DNA of 64,000 bases from Hemerocallis citrina (Eukaryota > Streptophyta > Magnoliopsida > Asparagales > Asphodelaceae), in the NCBI GenBank assembly GCA_017893485.1, contig CM030359.1, forward strand, positions 26,495,750 to 26,559,749. Reading direction: 5' to 3'. Position numbers and translations under genes: made by a program. The notes under the pieces were generated by a model. That model was not told where the DNA came from and made no database searches. It worked only from the letters and a program-made list of their open reading frames with translations. Positions 35,075 to 47,469 of this stretch are shown in pieces (the first letter of the stretch is position 1; every line of letters begins with the position of its first letter).

Positions 35075-35872
35075 GAAGGAAAAGGCAGAAACCAGAGAAG
35101 GAGAAAGAAAGGAGAAGAAGAATGTCAGTGTGGTTGGTTGTTAACTTAGTTTTTGGTTCAGATTTGAGCTAATCTTAAAGCGAAGATGTTTCTTACTTGC
35201 TTTGATCATCTTGGGATCGGTGTTTTGTGCTCGTCCTTTCGGGTTTGTTTTCGTTGCAGCAGCTTTATCGACATTTTTATCTTTACATATTAAAAGTAAT
35301 GGTTGTTACCATCTTTAGATTTTGAAAGACTTATTTCATACCGGTACTTGATAAGAAAAAAAAGGGTCCAGATATTATCCAAGCCCCATACTCGAATGTG
35401 TAGCATATTTTTTACCTAACCCTAACCCGAACCCGATCCCGGTTCTCACGGATAGGATCTGGGTCCAATATTTGGATATGTTGAGGAGCATGTTACTACC
35501 TGGGTCCAAGTAAATTTTTTGGGATCCGTCCGATTATTTTATTAATAAAAAATTTCGGACATTAAATCATATACCGTCCGATTAATAGACGAAAATTAAT
35601 GTTTCGCCAGACTAATTTTTCTATTTAGCTAAATCTTCTGCTAAATATAACTCGGTACTGTTCACCAAAAGCTAAAATTTGACAAAATAGTCAACGACTA
35701 CAGCACGCTTCGAGCCAAATTTTGAATATTTTAGCTAAATAGCCAACCACAACAGATGCTCTGTGGGGATAAAACTGTATAATTTAAAATTTTAGATTTC
35801 TTATCCTCCTTTCTAAATATATTGTATTTTTATGACAAGTCATAATATAATGTAGGATTTTAGTAGGTGGTT
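35075..35872. other. Intergenic, nothing recognised
   Basis: AT-rich sequence with no coding signal. A short stretch near 35410-35520 has repeated CCCGA/GGGTCC motifs. It ends at the LINE 3' tail. Confidence 0.5.
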
Positions 35873-37179
35873 CTTTTTTTGACGAAACGGACAGAGTCTA
35901 CCGACTCCAGCCATACAATCAAATATATATAAATCGAAGGAAGTACAGAATAAGCTTTACAAGAAGTAAAACCAAACTAAAAAAGGCGAAAATACAAATG
36001 GCTCCCGAAGCAATATTTACAACCAAAAACAGAGGAAAGGATATGCGGTAATGAATGAAAACGCAGTCGGCGAGACGCAGCCGGTAGAGCAACTAGGCTC
36101 CACTACCCCTTAGATCGGCGCGAACGAGTGATCGGATACCAGGGTCACAGCAACAAACGAGAGAGCGCGATCGTAGTCACCCGCTGAGCGGCAATAGGCC
36201 GGGAGCGACAGCTACAACAATGAGGCCAGAATATCACCGACGGCCGCAAGTAGCATGGCCCCCACCGAGTACGAAAACGGAGGGGAAACAGAGCAGCCTA
36301 ATAGCGCTGAAGAGCCAAAATAAAGCTGCTCCCCCTCACAAAAAAACGCCGACTGCCAACTAACCAGAGTCACTCGAAACCGAGCGACCGAGAAAGCAGA
36401 AGACAGAAGCTAAAAACTTCATATATGAATAGGCGTCGCAACAAAATAAAAACCAAGAAACACTAAATTGCCGTCAGAAAAGGTAAGGGGCAGGAGGGAG
36501 ACAAAAAAACCCTCCAGTCCACTTTGCAGGACAGTGGATCAACAAAGAGGTAAATACCAATCAGTGAAAATATTTACTGATACTTCATCATAAACTCGAA
36601 TCCATCATAAACAAGCTGACTTTAGGCAAGAGCTAAAGAGGTAAATACCATAGAGCTACAAAGAAGAAAACTTCGCACCAAGAAAGGAAGTAAAATAAAC
36701 TCCAAGCCATCATAAAACAAACATATAACCAGCAGACGGCTTCAACGCGAGAAGCAAAAAACCAAACACATACAGCGTATATAACCAAACGAAGGTAACA
36801 GACAGCTAACCCAGCAATCCAAACACAAGAACAAAATCATTCAGGGGAATTACAATGTGAGCCTTGATACAACCATACTAGGTTCCAGCTTAGAGGCAAT
36901 AAGATCACAATAGGGCAGACAGAAATAACAAGAAAAGAGTAACGGAGAAAGAAAGAGAGAAGCATCTCCTGCACTGCCTAAACTGAAAACACCAAAAAAC
37001 CACCCAAAATGATGATCAGCGTAGGGAACCAAAAAGGGAGCCCCATAACCTCCTCAACCCTGCGACCAAAAAATAAGGATATCAAGAGGTGCAGTATCCC
37101 ATGGAGAATGCAGATAAAATACAAGAGAGAGGAAATTAAAATGCATTAAGGTTATGAAGGCAAAGAAAAGCGTCGTCCA

Positions 37180-40100
37180 GTTTACGACTAAAAAGAGATT
37201 TCCTAGCTTCGATTTTTAACGTCAAAGACCAGAGTTTAAAAAGACCCAGTAAATCATCAATTAAGGAGTGTATAGTGGATGCACGGTGATTGAAAAGCCT
37301 TTTATTTCTTTCCATCCACGTGATCCAAATAATAATTTGAACCGAAAGAAACCATCATTTGTGGTACTTTTTATTTGTGGGGAGAGTAGTCCAGCAATAG
37401 TGTAAGTTGATAGGGATTGAGGGAAATTCCCAGGCAAGCATGCAAATTTTCCATAGGGGATGCAAGAAAATGCATTCAACAAATAGATGGTTTACATCTT
37501 CCCAGAGTTCGGATCAGAGGGGACACAACTGACCCCAAGCTATGTTCCTTTTGTTGACATTTTCGACTGTAAGCAGCCTTTTGTTGAGCGTGAGCCAGGA
37601 CACAATTTTGACTTTGAAAGGGGCACAGAAATGCCATATGAAATCAGTGAAGGGGAGAGAATGCCTCTGAAGTTAAGGAACTGATAGAAAGATTTTACTG
37701 AGAAAATCCCAGCCGAGTTCCAACGCCAAGAGAAATCTTCTTTTGAGCGCCAAACGAAATTGTTAAGGAAGTGAAGGAGAACGTTAAATTCAGCAGAAAG
37801 GTGCGTTGGAAGACTGACCGAGAACGGGATCAGCCAATGCCTTTGCGCATTAGCGAAAAAGAAGGAGTCTGCTACCGTGGCTAGGGGATTGGAGGCCAGG
37901 CAGAAAAGTGCAGGGAAAGAAGAGGCGAGTTTGGTGTTGCCGATCCAGAGATTAGTCCAGAACTTGGTCTTGGATCCATCGAAACAGTCATGGAAGATAC
38001 CGCATTGGAACGCAGCGGCAGCTTTCCAAACCCCCTTTCAGAACGGGGAGGCGTTACGATGGATAGAGGGGGGGAGGGGGGGAAGTCCCACCACTGACGA
38101 TTGGAGAAACAATTAACCTTGATTCTTTGGATCCAAGGTAAGTAATCGATTTTTAAGAACCTCCATAGCCATTTACCTTGTAAGGCCAGGTTTTGGTGCC
38201 TAAGGTTCAAAACCCCTAACCCCCCAATCTCTTTGGAAGAACAAACGAGCTTCCCGTTGCTAAGATGAGAGCCAGGCTTGTGAGAGGAGGAGCCTGACCA
38301 GAAGAAGTTGCTTCTGATCTGGTCTATCTTCTTGATAACCAAATTGGGAAAGAAATAGAATGACATCATATAAAGAGGAATAGATGAGAGAACCGAGTTA
38401 AGTATAATCAGTCTCTCTCCACGGGAGAGTAGTTTCCTAGCCCAAACAGAAAGCCTGGATTCAACCTTATCTATCATGGGGACCAGTCAGACCTATGCAG
38501 TTTACCCCATCTCAGGGGAATACCCCAGTATGTGATGGGGAAAGACGCGATAAGGCAGTTAAAGAAGTTGGAGATCTCGTCCTGGCGATTGGGAGAACCT
38601 CCCAGCCAGAGAACCGACAATTTTTGAAAGTTGATCGATAGTCCCGAAGCTAGTTCGAAGCAATAAAGAAGAAGTTTAAGGTTACGGAGAGAGGGGGAGT
38701 GAGGTTTGGCGAAAATGATCGTATCATCAGCGTATTGCAGATTAAGCACTCCCTGGTAAAGATGCGAATTGCCTAGGCCTTCAATAACCTGAGCTTCCCA
38801 AGCATTGCGAAGCAGTTTACTAAAAATATTTGCAACCAAGATGAATAAGAGGGACGAGAGAGGGTCGCCTTGTCGAAGGCCACATTTAATTTTAAATTTG
38901 TGACCTTCGGAACCATTAATAATGATAGAGGAGGTGTCTGAGAAGAGGCTGGATTTAATCCAAGCAATCCACTTGGGACCAAAACCTCTATTAATAAGAA
39001 TATCGAACAGAAAATCCCAGCTGACATTGTCATATGCTTTTTGGAAGTCGAGTTTGAGGATCCCTTCAGAGTTGGAGTTGTGACAATAGGTAATAATCTC
39101 TTGGGCCGAGGCAACACTATCAAGAATAAACCGGTCCTTGATGAAACCCGATTGGGCAGGATCAATGAGGGGAGAAAGGACCGCGCCGAGTCTAGCGGCT
39201 AGGACTTTCATAATGATTTTGAAGGTGGTGTTGATAAGACTAATGGGCCTAAAGTTCGACACAATGTGCATATAATTGATACGGTCGAAAGAGAAAGAGC
39301 CTTGATGAAGTTCCGTAAACATACGGAGGAGATCATCTTTTAACCAAAGCCAGAACATTTGGAAGAAGAAAGCGGGGAATCCATCCGGTCCTGGCGCTGA
39401 GTCGCTTTTTAAAGAGAAAACCGCCGATTTAATCTCTTCTAAGGAAAATGGGACCTCAAGGGAAGAGAGGTCCTGTAAGTGAGAACCATAAAGATGGTTC
39501 CAATCAAAGCTAATGGATCGTTGTTTGTAAGATCCAATGAGATTTTTATAGAAGGACAGGAAGGTTTGATGAAACTCAATATCGGAATTAAGATCGACAC
39601 CGTTGTCTGTGATTGAAGAAATGCGATTACAACGTTGTCTGTGAGAGGCAAAATTATGAAAGAAAGCGGTGTTGTTGTCACCTTCCTTTAACCATCTAAC
39701 TCTGGCTCTTTGAGCCCATTTAATGTGATCCTGATAAAGAAAATCAGCATAATCCTGCTTGCACGATAGTCACTCGGCACAGAGGGGTTCAGATAAGGGA
39801 CCCAACTCTTCCAACTTATCTATGGATTCGATGGAAGCCACAAGATTTTTTTTTAGGAAATTAGTGTTATACTGCCGTTCATTGCGCCAAATCTTTCAAC
39901 CGAATTTGATCGCGTGAAGTTTGAGGAGGATGCTACCCAGTCCGGAAGACCCTGTAACTGAGGATAAGCATTCCACAATAAGGTTGACAAACAGTTGGTC
40001 TTGTAACCAAAATTTTTCAAAACGGAATTTATGCTGATAGGGGAAGGGGAAGTTAGAATAGAGGGCAATGGGAACGTGGTCAGAGGAGGGATTGGGCAAG

Positions 40101-40760
40101 GCTTTGGAGAAAGTGTTGTGGAACTGGTTAATCCAGGTTTTAGAAACAAGGAAACGGTCAAGTTTGGCCATCGTTGGGAACTGACGAAGGTTAGACCAGG
40201 TGAAGGATCTACCCATAAGAGGGATGTCGGTCAATTGCAGCATACGAATGCAATTGTTAAAGGTGGAGGATAGATTATCATAGTGCGACGGGTTCGACCT
40301 TTTAGAGGAGAACCTAGTTTCATTAAAGTCCCCACAGAAAAAACAGAGACCGATGGAGAAATTGTGAAGAGATTGAAATTCATTCCAAAAAAGAAGACGC
40401 CTATCTGATGAGGAAGGACCATACACCGAAATCACCGTGAGAGGGCAGTCGAGAGTCATCCAGTGCAGTTGGACGATAAGAAAAAAGTTAAGTCGTCTAA
40501 TTGCGATAAGGGAAAAGACAGACTCTTTGAAGCCGAGGAGGAAACCTCCCCTAGATCCTATGGCATCTAACGATACCCATTTAGAGATAATGGACCCGCC
40601 AATAGTCCGAAGGATAGAAGGAGAGGGAGAATCGATCTTCGATTCTTGAATAGAAATAAGGTCACAGTGAGAAGAGGATATCAGTTGAAAAATCGCCCTT
40701 TGTTTAACGGAGTAATTGAGTCCCCGGATATTCCAAGAAAGACTAATTATTGGTAACTAG
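37180..40760 (-). pseudogene. LINE ORF2 pseudogene: endonuclease, reverse transcriptase, zf-RVT
   Basis: The endonuclease begins LSWNIRGLN near 40745, followed by GPSSSDRRLLFWNEF, CGDFNE and the catalytic SDHVPIAL. Stops near 39895 and 39770 interrupt the linker. The reverse transcriptase runs about 39290-38480: FRPISLINTTFKIIMK, LDFQKAYDNVSWDFL, GLRQGDPLSSLLF and the catalytic YADD. A frameshift near 38476 leads into the thumb region (SRGERLIILNSVLSSIP). The zf-RVT segment, with CPLCDPNSGKM, is read at about 37700-37400. The element can no longer move on its own. Confidence 0.85.
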
Positions 40761-41650
40761 ATGCTCCTGAACTCTTTTACGTTCTTTCTGCCTAATGGAG
40801 GAGATTAGTGGCGAGTTAAGCGAGTTGATAACAAAGCCCATATCATGGGTGATGTTAGCCAATTGATGATCTGAAAACGAATCAAATTGGAGTTGGAATA
40901 AAGAGCCTAATGGTTGATGCTCTGATAGGGGTTGGGGAATAGCAGAAATGAAATTAGTGGGATCTGGTGCTAGAGTCGAAGCTCCAGGAGAAAGAGAAGA
41001 GGAAGGAAGCGTAGTTTTTTTTGCCCTTAAGCGGGCGCTAGATCTAATGAGACGGTGCGGGTGCTTACCGCCTGACGGTAGCTTGATACCGGAGCACCCT
41101 TCCTCCTTAACCGGAGACCAATGCTGTTATATATCAATAGAGAGAAAAGGAGAGAAAGAAGAAATAGAGGGAGTTGTTATCGAAAGGAGAGGAAGTGAAG
41201 AAGACGACGGATACCGAAGGCCTGGTGCCAGGTGGTTTGTGGAGCAAAAGGTGGGTATTAAAATACCCAGATTAGCCTCCACCATCACCTTAAGGTCGAT
41301 GGAAACCCAAGAAAGGTACCTCGGAGATAGACACGAGGAGAGAGGGGCCCGTTGAGGGCGACTAGAAGAAATGCAACAAAAATAGAGAGACGCATGCTGC
41401 CAAAATGAAACATCTAGAACAAACTGATGGAATATAGAAGAATGAAAAATAAGAGTTACCTGTTTGAGAGAGAGCTCACGCATCAGCTCCTCTTCCTCTA
41501 CTTCAAGCAAGTTGTCTTGATCGATCCATCCCTCATCTTTTGTGGATAGAGAACTCTTGACTTTGATGGAAGGAAGAGACGGAGCGGAGTCTATGATGCA
41601 GGGAAAATGAGCTTGTCTTTGGTCAACGTTGACTATTGACTTTCTTTTTT
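40750..41650 (-). pseudogene. LINE ORF1 C-terminus and 5' region
   Basis: Between about 41130 and 40750 one frame is open (HPHRLIRSSARLRAKKTT ... SIRQKERKRVQELL), ending just before ORF2, in the position of ORF1. Further 5', an acidic segment (LLEVEEEELMRELSLKQ) is followed by GTAACT and, about 100 bases later, TTCTTCTAG, which could act as an intron. No zinc knuckle was seen. Confidence 0.45.
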
Positions 41651-41699
41651 TGCTCTAATCACCGCCGTTGATCTTGATTTGAGTGCGGCTCTTGAGGCA

Positions 41700-42040
41700 T
41701 ATTTTTTCTCTAATTTGAACTTCGGTGGCAAGAATGCTCGGCGAGGCATGCCGAAGTCCAAGTGAGATGTTTTTCTCACGTTTGAGCGTCGGTGGCAAGA
41801 ACGCTCGGTGAGGCATGCTGAGGTCCAAGTGAGACGTTTTTCTCACATTTGAGCGTCGGTGGCAAGAACGCTCGGCGAGGTGTGCCGAAGTCCAAGTGAG
41901 ATATTTTTCTCACGTTTGAGCGTCGGTGGCAAGAACACTCGGCGAGGTGTGCTGAAGTCCAAGTGAGATGTTTTTCTCACGTTTGAGCGTCGGTGGCAAG
42001 AACGCTCGGCGAGGTGTGCCGAAGTCCAGGAGAGTTCTTC
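41700..42040 (-). repeat. 67-bp minisatellite, five copies
   Basis: TTTGA followed by GCGTCGGTGGCAAGAA (the first copy diverged) recurs at 41714, 41781, 41848, 41915 and 41982, exactly 67 bases apart. Confidence 0.9.
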
Positions 42041-42189
42041 TCGCATTTGTATTGTAACCGATGTTCCCATTGCTACGGAGGTCGGATCAGGGCGTATGAC
42101 CCCTTGTTTCGAAGCTATTTCAAAGATCTACAAGTTCTATTCAGAGATGAGTTGGAGAATCCTCCTTCCTCAAGTTCAAGATAGTCATG

Positions 42190-43735
42190 CAACATCTTCG
42201 TCTTTGCGAAGTTGAGAAGAGCTTCGCATGGCTCTAGAGGAAGTCCGTTCTTGGAGGAAAAGTTTGAGGAGCACCTCTCGGGGAAAGTTTTAGCTCCGAA
42301 CTCGTTGAAAAGAGGTCCGCTCAGGGAGTGAGCGAAGAGAAGAGTTTGGCTCTAGGAGAGAGCCATTTGGGGAGACAAGTTTGAGGAGTAACTCTAGGGG
42401 AGAGTTTTAGCTCCGAACTCGTTGAGAAGAGGTCCGCTCTGGGAGTAAGCGGAGCGAAGGGCTTGGCTCTAGGAGAGAGCCATTTGGGAGACAAGTTTGA
42501 GGAGCAACTCTAGGGAAGAGTCGTGCTTCGAATTTGTTGAGAAGATACCCGCTTAGGAGGCGAGCAGAGCGAAGAGCTTGGCTCTAGGAGAGAGCCATTT
42601 GTGAGACAAGTTTGAGGAGCAACTCTAGGAGAGAGTTGTGCTCCGAACTCGTTGAGAAGAGGTCCGCTTTGGAGGCAAGCTGAGCGAAGAGCTTGGCTCT
42701 AGAAGAGAGCCATCTTGGGAGACGAGTTTGAGGAGCAACTCTAGGGAAGAGTTTTGAGCTCTGAACTTGCTTAGAAGAGGCCCACTCGGGAGGCAAGTGG
42801 GACGAAGGGCTTGGCTCTAGGAGAGAGCCATTTGGGATACAAGTTTGAGGAGCAACTCTAGGGAAGAGTTAAGCTCCGAACTCGTTGAGAAGATGTCCAC
42901 TTTGGAGGCGAGCGTATCGAAGATCTGGGCTCTAGGAGAGAGCCTGGCTCTAGGAGAGAGCCATTTGGGAGACAAGTTTGAGGAGCAACTCTAGGAGAGA
43001 GTTGTGAGCTACGAACTCGTTGAGAAGAGGTCCGCTTTGCAGGTGAGCGGAGTGAAGAGCTTGGCTCTAAGAGAGAGCCATTTGGGAGATAAGTTTAAGG
43101 AGCAACTCTAGGAGAGAGTTGTGAGCTCCGAACTCGTTGAGAAGAGGTCTGCTATGGAGGCGAGCAGAGCGAAGAGCTTGGCTCTAGGAGAGAGCCATTT
43201 GGGAGACAAGTTTGAGGAGTAACTCTAGGAGAGAGTTGTGAGCTCCGAACTCGTTGAGAAGAAGTCCGCTTTGGAGGCGAGCAGAGTGAAGAGCTTGGCT
43301 CTAGGAGAAAGCCATTTGGGAGACAAGTTTGAGGAGCAACTCTAGGAGAGAGTTGTGAGCTCCGAACTCGTTGAGAAGAAGTCCGCTTTGGAGGCGAGCG
43401 GAGTGAAGAGCTTGGCTTTAGGAGAGAGCCATTTGGGAGACAAGTTTGAGGAGCAACTCTAGAAGAGAGTTGTGAGCTCCGAACTCGTTGAGAAGAGGTC
43501 CGCTTTGGAGGTGAGTGGAGCGAAGAGCTTGGCTGTAGGAGAGATCCATTTGGGAGACAAGTTTGAGGAGCAACTCTAGGAGAGAGTTGTGAGCTCCGAA
43601 CTCGTTGAGAAGAGATCCGCTTTGGAGGTGAGCGGAGCGAAGAGGTTGGCTCTAGGAGAGAGCCATTTGGAAGACAAGTTTGAGGAGCAACTCTAGGAGA
43701 GAGTTGTGAGCTCCGAACTTGTTGTTTAAGTGAGA
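42190..43735 (-). repeat. About 117-bp minisatellite, about 13 copies
   Basis: The unit contains GGCTCTAGGAGAGAGCC, ACAAGTTTGAGGAGCAACTC and CCGAACTCGTTGAGAAGAGG. The more regular copies lie after 43000. Because 117 is a multiple of three, the minus strand stays open for 196 codons (43742-43152) with a 39-residue repeat containing VAPQTCLPNGSLL. This is probably a by-product rather than a protein. Confidence 0.9.
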
Positions 43736-44340
43736 GAGTCAACGGTTGTGGGTGCAGTTCCGAATGGCGAACCTCTTCTTACCCGCTTATGAGCGAGTAA
43801 TTTGAAGCGGAATCGAGCCAAGTATTGGACTCCGAACTCGTTGTTTAAGAGAGATTCAACGGTTGTGGGAGAAGTTCCGAATGACGAACCACTTCTTACT
43901 CACTTATGGGCGAGTAATTTGAAGCAAAATCGAGCCAAGTGTTGAACTCCGAACTCGTCGTTTAAGAAAGATTCAACGATTGTGGGAGCAATTCCGAATG
44001 GCGAACCACTTCTTACCCGCTTATGAGCGAGTAATTTGAAGCAGAATCGAGCCAAGTGTTGGACTCCGAACTCGTCGTTTAAGAGAGATTTAACGGTTGT
44101 GGGAGCAGTTCCGAATGGCAAATCACTTCTTACCCGCTTATGAGCGAGAATTTGAAGCGAAATTGAGCCAAGTGTTGGACTCCGAACTCGTTGTTAGAGG
44201 GGGTTAACGAGTTGTAGGAGCAATTCCGAATGGTAAGCTGCTCCGCCCTTGCTTGTTTGTAAGCGGCTAAAGCAACGTTGAACCAAGTGTTGGACACCAA
44301 ACTCGTTTTTTGAGCTTAGTAAGTTGCAGGAGCAGCCATG
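43736..44340 (-). repeat. Second minisatellite, about 118-bp unit, about 5 copies
   Basis: The unit contains GGTTGTGGGAGCAGTTCCGA, CTTCTTACCCGCTTATGAGC and AATCGAGCCAAGTGTTGGAC. It shares CCGAACTCGTTG with the neighbouring array, so the two may be related. Confidence 0.85.
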
Positions 44341-44499
44341 TAGGAGAAGCTGGATTCTGAACTCACCATTTAACGAGTCGTAAATGTGACTCGGAGAGAT
44401 AGAGATGAAGCAAGAGCAATAATTTTCAATGAAAAAATATAAAGCTTTATTGAGATAAACTAAGTGGCCGCTTCAATAGGGCGAGCCATTATTACATGC

Positions 44500-46265
44500 T
44501 ATTAGCCGACTTACAAGCATCGGCCTTATTGAAAATTAAGATCCTACTTCTACGATAAGGTGAAGACCTCTTGGGAGGAGCTGGGTTCTCCCTCCATTGG
44601 ACCTCCTTGGATGAGGTGGAAGACGGCCCCAGGTTCTGAGTCTTGAAGCTCGGCGGGCCTCTCTGTTCGTTTGTACGCTCCTCAGGGGGGAAGCTCGGCC
44701 CCATCTTTTTGGATGAACTTGGTCAGGTGTTCTCACTGTATGAGTTCTTCGATCTCCTCTTTGAGAGCCCGACAATCATCCGTGTCGTGGTCGTGATCCC
44801 TGTGAAAGTGGCACCACTTATCCTTGTTCCTCTTCTTGTCAGGGGTATTCATTCTAGACGGAGCGCGGAGTAGCCTTTCCTTGTCCACCTCCATAAGAAC
44901 TTCTGATATATTAGCAATGAGGGGGTGAACTTCTCAAAATGAGGAGTCGGGCGGCGCTGGCCATTGCCGTCCCTCTGGAATTTTTGGGACCCCTCTTCAC
45001 TTGTATTCTTCCGTTTGTTCTCGGAAGATGACTTCTCAAGAGTAGGGGGGTTGAGAGCCTCTTCCACTCGTATGTACTTCTCCATCCTAAGTAGGAGTTC
45101 TGAGAAGTCCCGAGGAGGTTTCTTGGCAAGGGATGCCTTGAGCCAAGCGTTAGTGACGTTGCGCTCGAATGCGGCAGAGACTACTGATTGGTTGAGGGAG
45201 GGAATGGACTGGGCTTCGGCGGTGAAGCATCGAACGTAATCCCTTAGGCGTTCACCCTTTTCTTGGTTGAGGGTCACCAGAGATACACTTGTTTTCACAG
45301 TCCGTCGGCTACTTACGAAATGAGTAAGGAAGAGCTCTTCTAACTGATCGAATGAGAAGATGGAGGTCGGGGCGAGTCGAGAGTACCATTCTCTCGCAGA
45401 CCCCTTCAGCGTGGTAGGAAATATCTTGCAGAGGAGGGCGTCTAAAGCATGGTGGATCATCATGAGAGTTTTGAAACTCTCTATGTGATCTGCGGGGTCC
45501 GACTCCCCGTTATACGCCTCGAAGTGAGGCAGCTTGAAGTTCTCTGGGATGGGGGCCTCCATGATGGTGCGGGAGAATGGAGGTCTGCTCGAGCAGAGGT
45601 TTATCGCCCGTTGCTCTTCTTCCCTGTCAATTCGGCCGAGGTGCCTCTCCATCTCGTGGAGACGGCGGTAGACTGAGTCTTCTCTTTGATTATATCTTGC
45701 CGAGCCCCAGGATTCATCTTCGTACGAGGGTGGACTGGGGCTGCGGTGATGGTATCTTGAAGATGGACGAGGACTGGGAGTGTGAAGGCGGTGGCTCCTA
45801 GCTGGCTCATGAGTAGGTGGCCTTTGGTCATTATTTGGGACGATATTGAGGTCCCGCAGAATGGTCTCTTGAAAATCTTGGAGCTCCGCCCTTGTGACTG
45901 GTGCCTCTCCAGCTTGGCGGTCCCTATGTGTGGCTCGACTTACTAGAAAATGAGTTCTCCGCCGATGACACTGAGGGGACTCTCTTCGCCTCCTCGGGGG
46001 AGGGGATCTTCTGGTCCTCGGTCGGCGGGGGGTCCAGACTCTTGAGACCCCTGGGTGCTCAGGTTGATGGACTCCCCCAAGGGCTCGCCATCCATTCAGG
46101 CGAGTTTGGAGGTCGACCCCCTTTTGGCGGTCGGCAATCACTTGACGAAAATCCTGCTCGGGAGGGCTTTGAGAAGCCATAGATTCAACTGAAGGATTGG
46201 GAGCCGCGGCATGGTTCTGAGAGGGCTGTTGCTTCGGACGACTCCGATGGGGACCCCCTGGGTAG

Positions 46266-46300
<35 letters not shown>

Positions 46301-46414
46301 AGACCCTGGAGGGGCCTATTGAAGAGGAGCACCTTGAGCTAGGGGAGGGGGAGGAGGAAAAGAAGTGGTTCTTCGGCTGGAGACCGATGTCTTCCCCTTC
46401 TCTTTTGGATGCAT
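44500..46414 (-). pseudogene. gag of copy B, largely open
   Basis: The ATG at 46414 (MHPKEKGKTSVSSRRTTSF) begins a frame soon broken by a TAG and by the C/G homopolymer. From 46180 it is open for 443 codons to 44849. The core reads DHIESFKTLMMIH, LKGSAREWYSRLAP, FDQLEELFLTHF, ERLRDYVRCFTAEAQ, LLLRMEKYIRVEEA. Further on, after a stop, a finger-like segment KWCHFHRDHDHDTDDCRALK is read near 44830-44770, as in plant Ty3-type Gag. This is the best preserved of the three gag copies. Confidence 0.75.
46266..46299. repeat. 34-base poly-C tract inside gag copy B
   Basis: The minus strand has 34 G where copy C (near 60765) has GGGGGGCTGCCCAGGGGGG. The homopolymer has expanded or absorbed this site. 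Confidence 0.9.
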
Positions 46415-46483
46415 GGATTGAAACTAGTCTCGCTGATGAAGTTAGGTCAGGTTGCTTTTTCTTTCCCACAGACAGCGCCAATC

Positions 46484-47065
46484 TGTTACTGCTGATTTTG
46501 GTGTAGGAGCAAACAGATAAATTTGTGGATTCTTGGAGAAAACAATAAAGCAAACCTGTTGACCTGTTGACCTTCACCAATGTGTTGACTGGTTTCTTGC
46601 CACTGCTGTTGACCTGCAAAATGTGCGATACACCGGGATGGATCCCGACGACACACTCTCCGACGCTCAAGTCAGTAATCAGAATGATTAAGAAAGAGCT
46701 TTTACTGGAAAAAGATTGATTACCTTGTTATGGTGGGGGGAGAGGGATTTTTATAGTCGCCTTAGGGATCCATTTCGAGATAAGAACATATCTCTACTTC
46801 CCGGTGTGAATGGATAGAAGCGGTTAAGATCACTTCTTAGGGATAATTATGAATCTGAATTCTTCTTTATCCTTCTGAACTGGTTTGTAACGGGTTGGGA
46901 CCTGTACCCAGTAAGGCAGATCCATTTATGGGTTATTGGGCTTTGAAGAAAGACACAGTTCCCATTTCAGACCTGTTTGTAGGTAAAATTACCGTTTTAC
47001 CCTTGAGCTTTAAGATTCGTGTCCGATTTGAACGGTCCCGATTTAATCCATTTTTAGCCATATCA
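46484..47065 (-). repeat. LTR of copy B (582 bp)
   Basis: The minus strand begins TGATATGGCTAAAAATGGAT at 47065 and ends CAGTAACA at 46484, followed by GAT and the primer site. It mirrors the LTR of copy C at 60011-60580. Confidence 0.88.
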
Positions 47066-47469
47066 GAAATCATTGTCTATTCATCTTAATTTATTTTCTG
47101 GTCTGCTGTCTGCTTCTTTTAGCATCAAACTTTCAGACTTGTTTCTGTAGAAATTTGAAAGAACTTTGTAAACATGTGGGGTTCTGGGGTTATCAACTTT
47201 TTTTAAAACTAATTTTAGTAGTGAATTTTAGTGTAACCCATTTGAGAAGGATTTTGGAGGGTATAATGTGTTTAGTTTTGTTGGCTAAATCTAGTACTCT
47301 GGATTTTTTGTTGTTATCAAGTATTATAGTGCAAGTCTGTTTGTCTTATTTTTCTGAGAGTTTATTTATTTATTAAGTAATTTTGATTTCTTTCACAGTT
47401 TTCTTGTGTGTTATTTTTTCCTGGGGAAATTTTTGTATGCATTAGTATATACAGTGAAGATTGAGAAAT

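Larger units (their letters stand above)
35873..41650 (-). mobile_element. L1-type LINE, near full length, decayed
   Basis: On the minus strand it carries an ORF1 tail, an ORF2 with endonuclease, reverse transcriptase and zf-RVT, a long 3' UTR (about 37150-35880) and a terminal A-run (T-run at 35873-35881). The 5' limit near 41650 is approximate. It lies where the 3' part of gag element B should continue. Confidence 0.8.
41690..47065 (-). mobile_element. Ty3-type gag element, copy B (TR-GAG-like)
   Basis: On the minus strand: LTR (47065-46484), primer site TGGCGCTGTCTGTGGG, gag (46414-about 44500), then minisatellite arrays to about 41690, where the LINE begins. No pol and no second LTR are found. 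It resembles the non-autonomous TR-GAG type. Its first 2.2 kb are part of the left palindrome arm. Confidence 0.7.

Noticed and set aside
36000..37150. Search for a gene between the LINE A-tail and ORF2
   Set aside because: The stretch is continuous with the LINE 3' UTR and has no long or family-like reading frame.
43152..43742. 196-aa repeated protein (39-residue unit)
   Set aside because: The ORF exists because the minisatellite unit is a multiple of three. It has no start context and no conserved domain, and it lies in the tail of a retroelement.
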